From positions 1 to 17,740 of the forward strand of contig DATBMA010000110.1 in assembly GCA_036555105.1 (NCBI GenBank): a stretch of DNA of 17,740 nucleotides. The letters run 5' to 3'. The notes below the pieces were generated by a model. The model saw only the letters and a program-made list of their open reading frames with translations. It was not told where the DNA came from and ran no database searches. Every line of letters begins with the position of its first letter. The stretch's first letter is position 1. The stretch comes from DATBMA01 sp036555105 (lineage in GTDB: Bacteria > Actinomycetota > Acidimicrobiia > Spongiisociales > ZC4RG35). Made by a program: the position numbers and the translations under genes. This document shows positions 1-6,718 of this stretch, piece by piece.

Positions 1-113
1 AGGGCTTCTTCTGCGAGGTCGAAGTCGCGGAAGCCTCTGATGAGGGCCGCCTCGACCCGCGCGTGCTCGAGACGGAAGGCCTCCTCGACGGCGGCGCCTG
101 CCTCCGCGGTCAC
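1..113 (-). CDS. ECF sigma factor, N-terminal fragment (cut by window edge)
   Basis: Only the first 37 codons are in the window; the gene continues beyond position 1. Read on the minus strand from a GTG at 113-111, the peptide contains AFRLEHARVEAALIRGF and then DFDLAEEA. This is the typical start of region 2 in ECF sigma factors of the large, C-terminally extended class that accompanies DGPF/YCII proteins (the ECF42-type group). An in-frame TAG at 123-125 leaves the GTG as the only nearby start. It begins 29 bp after the stop of the YCII gene on the same strand, so the two are probably co-transcribed and perhaps translationally coupled. Sigma factors of this type direct RNA polymerase to a small regulon that often includes the DGPF gene. 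Family is read from a short peptide plus context, so confidence is moderate. Confidence 0.7.
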   Translation of the reverse strand, partial: MTAEAGAAVEEAFRLEHARVEAALIRGFRDFDLAEEA

Positions 114-142
114 CCGCGGAGGCTAACGACCGGCTCGAAGCT

Positions 143-499
143 TCAGCCCTGGGCCGGGACCTCCCAGACCGGGCGGACCTCGATGCTCCCGTTCTTGGCA
201 CCCGGTATCTGAGCCGCCCAGGAGAGGGCTTCGTCCAGGTTGGCGCAGTCGAGCAGGTAGAAGCCGCCCAGCACTTCCTTGGTCTCGGCGAAGGGGCCGT
301 CGCTGGTGAGGACCTGGCCATCCCGCACCCGGACCGTGCTGGCTGTCGTCGAGTCCTCGAGAGCCTCGCCCCCGATGTATGCGCCTTTGTCCCGAACCGC
401 CTGCGAGAAGGCGTTGTAGGCCATCATCACCTCTCCGATCTCCTCCTCGGACGGCGGCTCGGTTGGCTCGGGGCTGTAGATCAACAGTGCGTACTTCAT
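143..499 (-). CDS. YCII/DGPF-domain protein
   Basis: This 118-residue protein belongs to the YCII-related (DGPF) family of small ferredoxin-like-fold proteins. It begins MKYALLIYSPEP, carries the hallmark SDGPFAETKEVLGGFYLL motif (DGPF at residues 67-70), and has the expected single-domain length. The ATG at 499-497 is preceded by a good purine-rich ribosome binding site (GGAGAGGAGA). The ECF sigma factor start lies 29 bp downstream, which is the standard genomic pairing for this family; DGPF genes are usual targets or partners of ECF42-type sigma factors. No enzymatic activity is firmly established for the family, so a catalytic role should not be assumed. An ECF-like promoter candidate lies about 36 bp upstream of the start. 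Family assignment is secure, function is not. Confidence 0.9.
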   Translation of the reverse strand: MKYALLIYSPEPTEPPSEEEIGEVMMAYNAFSQAVRDKGAYIGGEALEDSTTASTVRVRDGQVLTSDGPFAETKEVLGGFYLLDCANLDEALSWAAQIPGAKNGSIEVRPVWEVPAQG

Positions 500-535
500 G
501 GTGTCTCCTCTCCGGGACGGTCCCGCTGCCCGTAT

Positions 536-561
536 GACGAACGGGCCAGAGCGGAATCGAC
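536..561 (-). promoter_or_regulatory. Candidate ECF-type promoter for the YCII-sigma operon
   Basis: On the minus strand a GTCGA element (561-557) is followed after 17 bp by CGTC (539-536), about 36 bp before the YCII start codon. ECF promoters commonly have a CGTC-like -10, and ECF42-type promoters are described with a TGTCGA-like -35, so this fits autoregulation by the adjacent sigma factor. Both elements are short and GC-rich, so chance matches are likely in this genome. Confidence 0.3.
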
Positions 562-586
562 GGGTTTCTCCCTGGAAGGCTATCGG

Positions 587-1594
587 TCAGTCGAACAGCT
601 GCGGCCGGTAGAGCCGGTCGTGGGTCATCAGGGCGAAGCGATCGGTCATCCCGGCCACGTAGTCGACCGCCCTGACCGTCGGATCGGGGTCGAGCGCCTG
701 CATGGAAGGGGGGATCTCGCCCGGGTTGGCGCGGAAATGCTCGACCAGGTCGTGAAGCACGGTCACTGCCCGCTGCCGCTGATCCTCGGCTTCGGGCCGC
801 AGGTAGACCCGATCGAACATGAACCGACGGACGGCGTCCATCGCCTCTCCGATCCGAACGTCGACCGTCACCGATCCGGCCGAGAGCGACGCCTCGATGA
901 CGCCGGTGATCATCGTGTCGATCCACTCCCGCGAGGCGGCCCCGAGGACCTCCCTGGCCATCTCCGGCAGGTCCCCGAACCCGATGATGCCCGCCCGTAG
1001 CGCATCTGCAACGTCGTGGGTCAGGTACCCGATACGGTCGGCGTAGCGGCAGATCCATCCCTCCTGGGTGGCAGGGCCGTCCTCGACTCGCCAGGGGTGG
1101 GCCCGGATCCCGTCCAACACCTCCCAGCTGAGGTTCTGAGGTTCCAGCACCGAGAGCACCCTCACGCTGTGATCGGAATGCCACCAGCCGCCGGGCACGA
1201 ACGGGCCCAATGCTTCCTCCCCCGTGTGCCCGAAGGGCGAGTGACCGACATCGTGGCCGAGGCAGATCGCCTCGGTCAATTGCTCGTTCAGGCTCAGCGC
1301 CGCTGCCACGGCGCGGCCGATCTGGGTGACGTGGAGGGTGTGGGTGAGCCGGGTGACGAAGTGGTCGCCCTCCGGGTTGATGAAGACCTGGGTCTTGTGC
1401 TTCAGCCGGCGGAAGGCCTTGGTGTGGATGATGCGGTCACGGTCTCGCTCGAAGGCGGTCCGGTACGGGTCGGGCTCTTCCGGGACTGCCCGCCCGCGGC
1501 TCTTGGCAGAGAGAGAGGCCGCCGGCGAGAGCAACTCGGCCTCCAATTGCTCCCGCCCGATCCGATCCCTCCGTCGCAGCTCCGGCTCACCCAT
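587..1594 (-). CDS. dgt: dGTPase-like HD-domain deoxynucleoside triphosphate triphosphohydrolase
   Basis: This 335-residue protein is a dNTP triphosphohydrolase of the bacterial dGTPase type; such enzymes cleave dNTPs to deoxynucleoside and triphosphate and help balance nucleotide pools. The conserved order is visible: AFRRLKHKTQVF (60-71), RLTHTLHV with the first metal histidine H85, the HD pair H114-D115 in GHDVGHSPFGHTGE, and a distal aspartate D194 in LTHDVADALR. Length matches the shorter dgt-like proteins rather than the roughly 500-residue E. coli Dgt. The ATG at 1594 has only a weak upstream purine stretch. It lies 51 bp downstream of the ABC permease and 87 bp upstream of the YCII gene on the same strand. 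Substrate preference among dNTPs cannot be read from sequence. Confidence 0.92.
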   Translation of the reverse strand: MGEPELRRRDRIGREQLEAELLSPAASLSAKSRGRAVPEEPDPYRTAFERDRDRIIHTKAFRRLKHKTQVFINPEGDHFVTRLTHTLHVTQIGRAVAAALSLNEQLTEAICLGHDVGHSPFGHTGEEALGPFVPGGWWHSDHSVRVLSVLEPQNLSWEVLDGIRAHPWRVEDGPATQEGWICRYADRIGYLTHDVADALRAGIIGFGDLPEMAREVLGAASREWIDTMITGVIEASLSAGSVTVDVRIGEAMDAVRRFMFDRVYLRPEAEDQRQRAVTVLHDLVEHFRANPGEIPPSMQALDPDPTVRAVDYVAGMTDRFALMTHDRLYRPQLFD

Positions 1595-1608
1595 CAGATG
1601 AGTATGCC

Positions 1609-1652
1609 TCTCGACACGTGAGGCGTGAGACGTGAGACGTGAGACTCAGACC
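1609..1652. repeat. CGTGAGA heptamer array (dispersed GTGAGACTC repeat, copy 1)
   Basis: Four tandem heptamers (CGTGAGG then three CGTGAGA) occupy 1617-1644. They are preceded by TCTCGACA (1609-1616) and followed by CTCAGACC (1645-1652). The array fills most of the gap between dgt and the permease, and the permease stop codon (TCA on the plus strand, 1646-1648) lies in its right edge. Closely related sequence recurs at 8803-8826 and, in part, at 6692-6713. Confidence 0.8.
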
Positions 1653-3241
1653 ACTTGAACCCAACCCACCAGCTCCGGCACCCGCCGACGGAGGATGAAG
1701 CCGGAGAACGAGAGCGAGGCCAGGTAGGCAGCCAGCCCCCACAGTGCCGACAGCGTGGTTGTGAACAATGGGGTCAGCACCTGGCCGAATGAAACGGTGA
1801 GGACCACCGCGCTGGCCGGTATAACCATGAGCATGCCGATGGCGAAGAACCCACCCATCTGCGCCACCAGCGCCAGGCATCCCTGCTCGGTGGTCTGGGC
1901 AAATACGTCGGTGCCTTCCCTCGGAAGCCGCAGGGGGGCAATCACCGAAACCAGGTTGCCCACCGCCAGTTGACAGCCGATTGCGGCCAGCGTCAGACCG
2001 GGGACCATGCCGATCATCGACCACGACCCGCTGAGCGCCGCCAGCAGCACAGACACGAAGACGGTTTCGACCAACAGCCCGGAAACGGTGGCGAGGTTCT
2101 TGCCAACCAGCAGCTGGCGGGGAGAGGCGGGCAAGACGAACAGGTAAGAGGCAGCGTTCCGCTCCCACCCGAATTGGTTGAGCGCCACCGGGAGGCCAAC
2201 GAACAGCACCAGCGCCGGTGCCAGCAGCGGGAGCCAGTCGGCTTCGCGAAAGCCCGAGAAGGCTTCGCTGCCGACCACCAGCCCGGCGATGGCGAGCCCA
2301 ACGAAGATGACGGTGCCGGTCCAGACCAGCCGAAGACGGGGATCGCGCACATAGAAGCGGAGTTCCTTCCGCGCCAGCACCCAGCGCGGCCCCCACAGGC
2401 CGGCGGTGAACCCGCGGGCATGGCGTTCCCTGGCGGGCCGGGGGCTGGAGTCCGGGGTCACGAGCATCCTCGCAAGCAACCGGTGCCATACCCAGGCGAT
2501 GGCGACGACCCAGGCGACCCCGACCGCCAGCAGCGCCAAGCCGGCGAGCGGATTCCCCTCGGCAGTCTCGGTTACCGAGCGCTGCAACGCCACGGGTGGG
2601 AGGAACCACCAGGCATCGAGCGAATGCATAGCAAGGGCTCCCTGCATCCCGAGGCCGTCGATGGTCCGCGAGATCACCTGGTAGGCGGCGAAGCTCCCCA
2701 GCCCGAGTGCCATCACGATGAAGACGGCGAGATCGCGGCTGCGCCGGCTGCGGAGGATCGAGGAGACCACGCTCGTGAACAGCTGCCCCGATACCGCCAG
2801 CAAGGCGATGAAGGCAAGTCCGGCAGCGATCGCCACCACCCATACGGCCGGATCCTGTAGGGCGACGTTGGTCCCGACCAGGATCACGGGGAGGACGGCG
2901 GCGGGTGAGATGAGAGATGCGAGGGCAAGCCCGGTGATCAGCGACCTTCCCTCGATCGGGAGAGTTGCGAACCGGGCTGGGTCGAGGCTCTCATCGAGGG
3001 GAAAGATCACGACCGGCAGCGCCGTCCACACCAGCCAGAAGAGGAGGCCGACCCACATCATCAGGATGGCGGCCAGCTCCGGGGTCAGGGCCCGGAACTC
3101 GGCGACATAGCTCGATGCCAGCCGCACCGAGATCCAGGTCATGAAGCCAAGTACCACCGGCAGCCCGATCCGCCGCTGGCGATCGGCCCGGAGGCCGTTC
3201 CAGGTCAGCCGGGCTTTGAGCCAGCAGAGGTGTCGAGCCAT
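1646..3241 (-). CDS. ABC transporter permease (ABC-2-like, polytopic membrane protein)
   Basis: This 531-residue, strongly hydrophobic protein has roughly a dozen potential membrane segments, for example the stretches beginning LPVVLGFMTW, LAAILMMWVGLLFWLVW and LVLFVGLPVAL, and a more polar middle section around residues 265-300. The N-terminus (MARHLCWLKARLTWNGLR) resembles large actinobacterial ABC-2 permeases. It starts inside the last 37 bp of the ATPase gene, so the two are almost certainly one transcription and translation unit forming an exporter or membrane-remodelling ABC complex. The substrate is unknown. The stop codon falls at the edge of the CGTGAGA repeat array. There is no recognisable substrate-specific domain, so I give no gene name. 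Confidence 0.85.
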   Translation of the reverse strand: MARHLCWLKARLTWNGLRADRQRRIGLPVVLGFMTWISVRLASSYVAEFRALTPELAAILMMWVGLLFWLVWTALPVVIFPLDESLDPARFATLPIEGRSLITGLALASLISPAAVLPVILVGTNVALQDPAVWVVAIAAGLAFIALLAVSGQLFTSVVSSILRSRRSRDLAVFIVMALGLGSFAAYQVISRTIDGLGMQGALAMHSLDAWWFLPPVALQRSVTETAEGNPLAGLALLAVGVAWVVAIAWVWHRLLARMLVTPDSSPRPARERHARGFTAGLWGPRWVLARKELRFYVRDPRLRLVWTGTVIFVGLAIAGLVVGSEAFSGFREADWLPLLAPALVLFVGLPVALNQFGWERNAASYLFVLPASPRQLLVGKNLATVSGLLVETVFVSVLLAALSGSWSMIGMVPGLTLAAIGCQLAVGNLVSVIAPLRLPREGTDVFAQTTEQGCLALVAQMGGFFAIGMLMVIPASAVVLTVSFGQVLTPLFTTTLSALWGLAAYLASLSFSGFILRRRVPELVGWVQVV

Positions 3242-4056
3242 CGCAGGCCTTCGAGGTCGTATTCGCCCCCCACGGCGAGGATGAACGCATCCTCGACCGA
3301 GTCCACCCCCATCCGCCGGCAGAGGCCATCGGGGGTGTCCTCCATCTCCAACTTGCCCTTCTGCATGATCCCGATACGCGTGCAGAGCCTCTCGACGAGG
3401 TACATCTCATGCGAGGAGAACACGATTGTCGCCCCTTGGTTGGTGTAGCGGCGAAGCAGGTCCTGGATCAAGCGGGCCGAGACTGCGTCCACCCCCTCGA
3501 ACGGCTCATCCAGGAAGAGGACGGGCGGCCGGTGGATGATGGCGGCTGCCAGCGCCACCTTCTTGCGCATGCCACGGCTGTAATCGCCGACCAGCTTTCC
3601 GGCTGCCTCCTCGAGGTCGAGTAGGGCGAGCAGTTCCTCGCGCCGATCGGTTGCCTCTTCCCGGGAGAGGCCGTGCATGGCGGAGGTGAAATCGAGCAAC
3701 TCGGCTCCGGTGAGCCGCTCATAGAGGTTGAACTCCTCAGGAAGCACCCCGATGCGGCGCTTTACCTCGACGGGGGTTCGCCACGTGTCGAACTCGCCCA
3801 CTCCGGCGGTCCCGGCGGTCGGTCGGAGCAGGCCGACAATCATCTTGATAGTGGTCGTCTTGCCGGCCCCATTCTGGCCCAGCAGCCCGTAGAACTCGCC
3901 GGGCATGATCGCCAGGTCGACGCCGTCGACTGCGGTTTCCTTCCCGAAGGTGCGGTGGAGGCCCCGTGCCCAGACTGCCGGAGGCGGGGATGCGGCCGCG
4001 TCGGCAGGGAGGCTCTGCGGGTGCACCGATGGCTTATCGGCGGTCGCCGTCACCAT
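3205..4056 (-). CDS. ABC transporter ATP-binding protein
   Basis: This 283-residue ATPase energises the downstream-encoded permease. After a proline- and alanine-rich N-terminal leader of about 28 residues the nucleotide-binding domain is complete: Walker A GQNGAGKTT (60-68), ABC signature YSRGMRKK (159-166), Walker B VLFLDEP (179-185) and the switch histidine H216 in FSSHEMYL. The signature SRGM in place of LSGGQ is common in CcmA/ABC-2-type exporters (LSxGM). The ATG at 4056 is the first start. The gene diverges from dnaX with about 50 bp between start codons, so both promoters must share that short gap. It overlaps the permease gene by 37 bp. Substrate is not inferable. Confidence 0.93.
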   Translation of the reverse strand: MVTATADKPSVHPQSLPADAAASPPPAVWARGLHRTFGKETAVDGVDLAIMPGEFYGLLGQNGAGKTTTIKMIVGLLRPTAGTAGVGEFDTWRTPVEVKRRIGVLPEEFNLYERLTGAELLDFTSAMHGLSREEATDRREELLALLDLEEAAGKLVGDYSRGMRKKVALAAAIIHRPPVLFLDEPFEGVDAVSARLIQDLLRRYTNQGATIVFSSHEMYLVERLCTRIGIMQKGKLEMEDTPDGLCRRMGVDSVEDAFILAVGGEYDLEGLRWLDTSAGSKPG

Positions 4057-4106
4057 CTGAACCGTAGCCGGGGGTGGGTGTGGCGGACTACGGTCAAAGT
4101 CGCAGC

Positions 4107-5885
4107 ATGTATCAGGCCCTCTATCGGAAATACCGGCCGCAGACCTTTGATGACGTGATCGGCCAGGGCCACGTGACCGCCACCCTCACCAGGGAAGTGG
4201 CTGAGGGCAGGGTGGCCCACGCATACCTTTTTGCCGGCCCTCGGGGAACCGGCAAGACCACTACCGCCCGAATCCTGGCCAAAGCCCTCAACTGCGAGAA
4301 GCGGGGGCCGGACGGGTCACCTGACAACACCTGTGTCAGCTGCGTGGCCATCACCGAAGGCACTTCTCTGGATGTGCTCGAGCTGGACGCGGCATCGCAC
4401 AATTCGGTGGACGACATCAGGGACATGCGTGTGAGCGTCAGCACGGTGGCGGCCTCACCCACCTCGAAGCGGGTTTTCATCCTCGACGAAGTCCACATGC
4501 TGTCGAAGGCGGCGGGCAATGCCCTCCTGAAGACACTCGAGGAGCCCCCGGAGCATGTCCACTTCGTGCTCGCGACCACCGAGCCCTACAAGCTGCTCGA
4601 CACGATCAGGAGCCGCGCCCAGCGGTTCGACTTCCACCCGATCGGGGCCGAAGCACTGGCCGGGCATCTGGCGCGGATCGCCGACCTCGAGGGGTACCAG
4701 GCCGGCCCGGACGCGTTGTTGGCCGTGGCCCGCCACGCCGGGGGGTCGGTTCGCGATGCTCTCTCCCTGCTCGAACAGGTAGCGGCGCTCGGCAACGGCA
4801 CGGTGGACGGTCCCGGGGTTCGTCGCGCCCTCGGCATGGCCGAAGCCGACTCTTACCTCCGCCTGGCGGAGGCAGTGCGAGACGCCGACGCCACCAAGGG
4901 CCTTGGTCTCATCGCCGAACTGGCGGCGGAGGGTGTCGATCTGCGGCGTTTCGCGGCGGAGGCCATCACCTTCTTCCGCGGTGTCTTCCTCACTCACTAC
5001 GCCCCCAACCTGGCAGAGATATCGGATGAGCCGTCAGAGGTGCTCGACTCCTGGCGGAGGGCAGCCGCCATGGTCGGGCCCGGAGAGGTCCTGCGATGCG
5101 TCGACGTGCTCGGCGAGGCTCTGCTCCGGCTGCGGGAAGGAAGAGAAGAGCGGCTGATGGTCGAGCTCGCAGTGATCAGGTTGACCAGGCCCGAGACCTC
5201 CGAGGACCAAGCGGCACTGCTGGCCAGGCTCGAGCGCCTTGAGCGAGGCGCAGCGGCTCCCGGCCGATCCCCGTCCCCGCCCCCCACTGCGGCTTCGTCA
5301 GACGCGGCAACTCCCTCCACCGCCTCGGCGGCATCCCCCGGCACCCACTCCGCCGCCCCGGCGGCACCTCCCCCAACACTCGCTCCGCTCGCTGGGGGAG
5401 GACATGCTCCGCTCGCTGGAGGAGGACATGCTCCGCTCGATGGGGGAGGACTTGCTCCGCTCGCCGGTGAGAAGCCTTCGAACGGGGGGCTCACCTTCGA
5501 GCGAGTCCAAGAGGTATGGCCTTCTGTGTTCGGCGGGATGCGGGACTTGCTCGGGCCGCGCCGGTGGGCGCTCTTCCGGGAGACCACCCCGGGGGGCGTC
5601 GAGGGCTCGACGATCCTCCTCAACGTCGGGCATGACTTCCATCTCGAGGCCCTTCGCCAGGATCCGGCCGTCACCGCCCTGGTGGCGACCCGGGCAGGGG
5701 ACCTGCTCGGGATCGAGGTGACGATCGACTTCCGCTCTACGAGCCAGCCGGCGGCCGAAGAGGAGGTTCCCGAACTTGACAAGGACAGCCTGTTCGATGG
5801 CCCCGAATCTCCGTCAGACCCCGTGGACCTCCTGAAGCAGACTTTGGGAGCGACGGTCGTGGAAGAGGTCGACGAGCCGGAGTAG
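4107..5885 (+). CDS. dnaX: DNA polymerase III subunit gamma/tau
   Basis: DnaX is the AAA+ motor of the clamp loader, which loads the sliding clamp and organises the replisome. From the ATG at 4107 the 592-residue protein begins MYQALYRKYRPQTFDDVIGQ, the canonical family start; an upstream GTG at 4074 would add 11 residues with no family support. Walker A is GPRGTGKTT (44-52), Walker B ILDEVH (125-130), and SRA (169-171) stands at the usual SRC position. The zinc module shows only C63, C76 and C79, with D73 where the fourth cysteine normally sits. Residues about 390-460 form an Ala/Pro/Ser/Gly-rich linker containing three 8-residue repeats (APLAGGGH-like, 426-449), followed by a tau-like C-terminal domain. 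No A-rich slippery site for gamma production was seen. Confidence 0.95.
   Translation: MYQALYRKYRPQTFDDVIGQGHVTATLTREVAEGRVAHAYLFAGPRGTGKTTTARILAKALNCEKRGPDGSPDNTCVSCVAITEGTSLDVLELDAASHNSVDDIRDMRVSVSTVAASPTSKRVFILDEVHMLSKAAGNALLKTLEEPPEHVHFVLATTEPYKLLDTIRSRAQRFDFHPIGAEALAGHLARIADLEGYQAGPDALLAVARHAGGSVRDALSLLEQVAALGNGTVDGPGVRRALGMAEADSYLRLAEAVRDADATKGLGLIAELAAEGVDLRRFAAEAITFFRGVFLTHYAPNLAEISDEPSEVLDSWRRAAAMVGPGEVLRCVDVLGEALLRLREGREERLMVELAVIRLTRPETSEDQAALLARLERLERGAAAPGRSPSPPPTAASSDAATPSTASAASPGTHSAAPAAPPPTLAPLAGGGHAPLAGGGHAPLDGGGLAPLAGEKPSNGGLTFERVQEVWPSVFGGMRDLLGPRRWALFRETTPGGVEGSTILLNVGHDFHLEALRQDPAVTALVATRAGDLLGIEVTIDFRSTSQPAAEEEVPELDKDSLFDGPESPSDPVDLLKQTLGATVVEEVDEPE
5368..5468 (+). repeat. 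In-frame 24-bp tandem repeat with adjoining hairpin inside dnaX
   Basis: Three 24-bp units at 5382-5405, 5406-5429 and 5430-5453, plus a degenerate partial unit to 5468, each begin GCTCCGCTCG and contain a GGAGGAC core. Units 1 and 2 differ at a single base. They encode APLAGGGH, APLAGGGH and APLDGGGL. Immediately before and within unit 1, CTCCCCCA (5368-5375) and TGGGGGAG (5393-5400) form an 8-bp perfect inverted repeat. The array lies in the disordered linker, where length change is likely tolerated. Confidence 0.85.
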
Positions 5886-5908
5886 CACCCCCGCTGCGCC
5901 GGCGAGCA

Positions 5909-5939
5909 CCAAGTACAAAGTCCCCAGTACCAACACTGG
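5909..5939. repeat. Degenerate heptamer tract in the dnaX-recR spacer
   Basis: The tract reads as loose 7-bp units CCAAGTA, CAAAGTC, CCCAGTA, CCAACAC. Its right half also contains a 5-bp inverted repeat, CCAGT (5924-5928) and ACTGG (5935-5939), with a 6-base loop. It belongs to the 184-bp spacer 5886-6069, in which I find no convincing gene. It might be a weak hairpin after dnaX, but no U-rich tail follows. Confidence 0.4.
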
Positions 5940-5978
5940 AGCCTCCCGTCCCGGTTGGGGCAATCACCGGCTTCTGAC

Positions 5979-6042
5979 GTGCGACCGCGAGACCGTGCGA
6001 CCGTGCGACTGTGCGACTGTGCGACTGTGCGACTGTGCGACG
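5979..6042. repeat. GTGCGACT 8-bp tandem repeat, eight units, upstream of recR
   Basis: Eight consecutive 8-bp units run from 5979 to 6042; seven start with GTGCGAC and the second (5987-5994) is the variant GCGAGACC. Four central units (6003-6034) are identical GTGCGACT. The array ends 27 bp before the recR ATG. Each unit offers a GTG; the one at 5995 is in frame with recR, giving a spurious Cys/Ala/Thr-rich N-terminal extension. The low unit variation suggests recent slippage. Confidence 0.9.
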
Positions 6043-6069
6043 GACTCTCCCGGGTACCCTCGTCAGGCC

Positions 6070-6663
6070 ATGTTCGAGCCGCCGATCCAGGCACTCATCG
6101 ACGAGCTGGCCCGCCTTCCTGGCATCGGCCGCAAGACCGCCCAGCGGCTGGCCTTCCATCTGCTGACGGTGGAGGAGGTCGATGCGAGGCGCCTGGCGGC
6201 CGCGGTCGTGGAGATGCGAGAGCGGATCAGGAGCTGCTCCCGTTGTTTCAACGTCGCCGCAGAAGAAGAGTGCGCCATCTGCCGCGATCCGAAGCGCGAC
6301 CAGTCGGCGCTCTGTGTGATCGAACGTGCTCAGGACATCGGGGTGGTGGAGAGGACCCAGGAGTTCAAGGGCCGCTACCACGTCCTGGGTGGGGCCTTGT
6401 CCCCGATCGGCGGCGTGGGCCCGGCCCAACTCCACATCGCCGAGTTGGAGAAGCGGGTCGACGCCGAGGGGGTGCGAGAGGTCATCGTCGCCACCAACCC
6501 GACGGTGGAGGGTGATGCCACCGCCCTGTACCTGGCCCGGGTCCTGAAGCCACATGGAGTCAAGGTCACCCGGCTGGCGATGGGGCTGCCGGTCGGATCC
6601 GACCTCGACTACGCCGACGAGCTGACTCTCGGCCGGGCGCTCAGCAACCGACTGGAGCTCTAA
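6070..6663 (+). CDS. recR: Recombination mediator protein RecR
   Basis: RecR works with RecO (and RecF) to load RecA at single-stranded gaps. The 197-residue product from ATG 6070 has the normal family length and begins MFEPPIQALIDELARLPGIG, with the helix-hairpin-helix GIGRKTAQRLAFHLL, a four-cysteine zinc finger C56/C59/C68/C71, and a Toprim domain starting near LCVIERAQDI and ending with the conserved GLPVGSDLDYADELTLGRAL. In-frame GTG codons in the upstream 8-bp repeat could extend the protein, but that peptide (CDCATVRL repeats) is pure repeat translation and was rejected. The gene follows dnaX on the same strand after 184 bp without the usual intervening ybaB/ebfC gene. The ribosome binding site is weak (CAGG shortly before the start). 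Confidence 0.95.
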   Translation: MFEPPIQALIDELARLPGIGRKTAQRLAFHLLTVEEVDARRLAAAVVEMRERIRSCSRCFNVAAEEECAICRDPKRDQSALCVIERAQDIGVVERTQEFKGRYHVLGGALSPIGGVGPAQLHIAELEKRVDAEGVREVIVATNPTVEGDATALYLARVLKPHGVKVTRLAMGLPVGSDLDYADELTLGRALSNRLEL

Positions 6664-6667
6664 GAAG

Positions 6668-6713
6668 GTCTCACGGTCGGACGGTTGCAATGTCTCACGG
6701 TGAGACTCCGAGA
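6668..6713. repeat. Palindromic GTCTCAC/GTGAGAC element between recR and gabD (dispersed repeat, copy 2)
   Basis: In the 55-bp gap between the convergent recR and gabD stops, GTCTCAC occurs at 6668-6674 and again at 6692-6698, where it forms the perfect 15-bp palindrome GTCTCACGGTGAGAC (6692-6706), followed by TCCGAGA. The GTGAGACTC core (6700-6708) is shared with the copies at 1639-1647 and 8812-8820. There is no T-run on either strand, so it is not an obvious intrinsic terminator. Confidence 0.65.
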
Positions 6714-6718
6714 TCCCC

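Noticed and set aside
123..1184. 353-residue minus-strand open frame
   Set aside because: It overlaps dgt and the YCII gene in another frame, is Arg/Gly/Pro-rich and shows no family motif. Typical GC-rich shadow.
4057..4106. SRP RNA or tRNA upstream of dnaX
   Set aside because: ffs or tRNA genes are often found near dnaX, but the divergent gap is only about 50 bp and shows no such structure.
5979..6042. CRISPR array
   Set aside because: Units are 8 bp with no spacers; it is a simple tandem repeat, and no cas gene is present.
5995..6069. N-terminal extension of RecR from a GTG in the 8-bp repeat
   Set aside because: The extension is only the translated repeat (CDCATVRL units), and the family start MFEPPIQALI lies at the ATG 6070.
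4997..6094. 365-residue and 317-residue minus-strand frames across dnaX and recR
   Set aside because: They are antisense to dnaX and recR; the Ser/Pro/Arg-rich content and repeat translations show they are shadows.
6692..6713. Intrinsic terminator between recR and gabD
   Set aside because: The palindrome has almost no loop and no T-run on either side, so a Rho-independent terminator is not supported.
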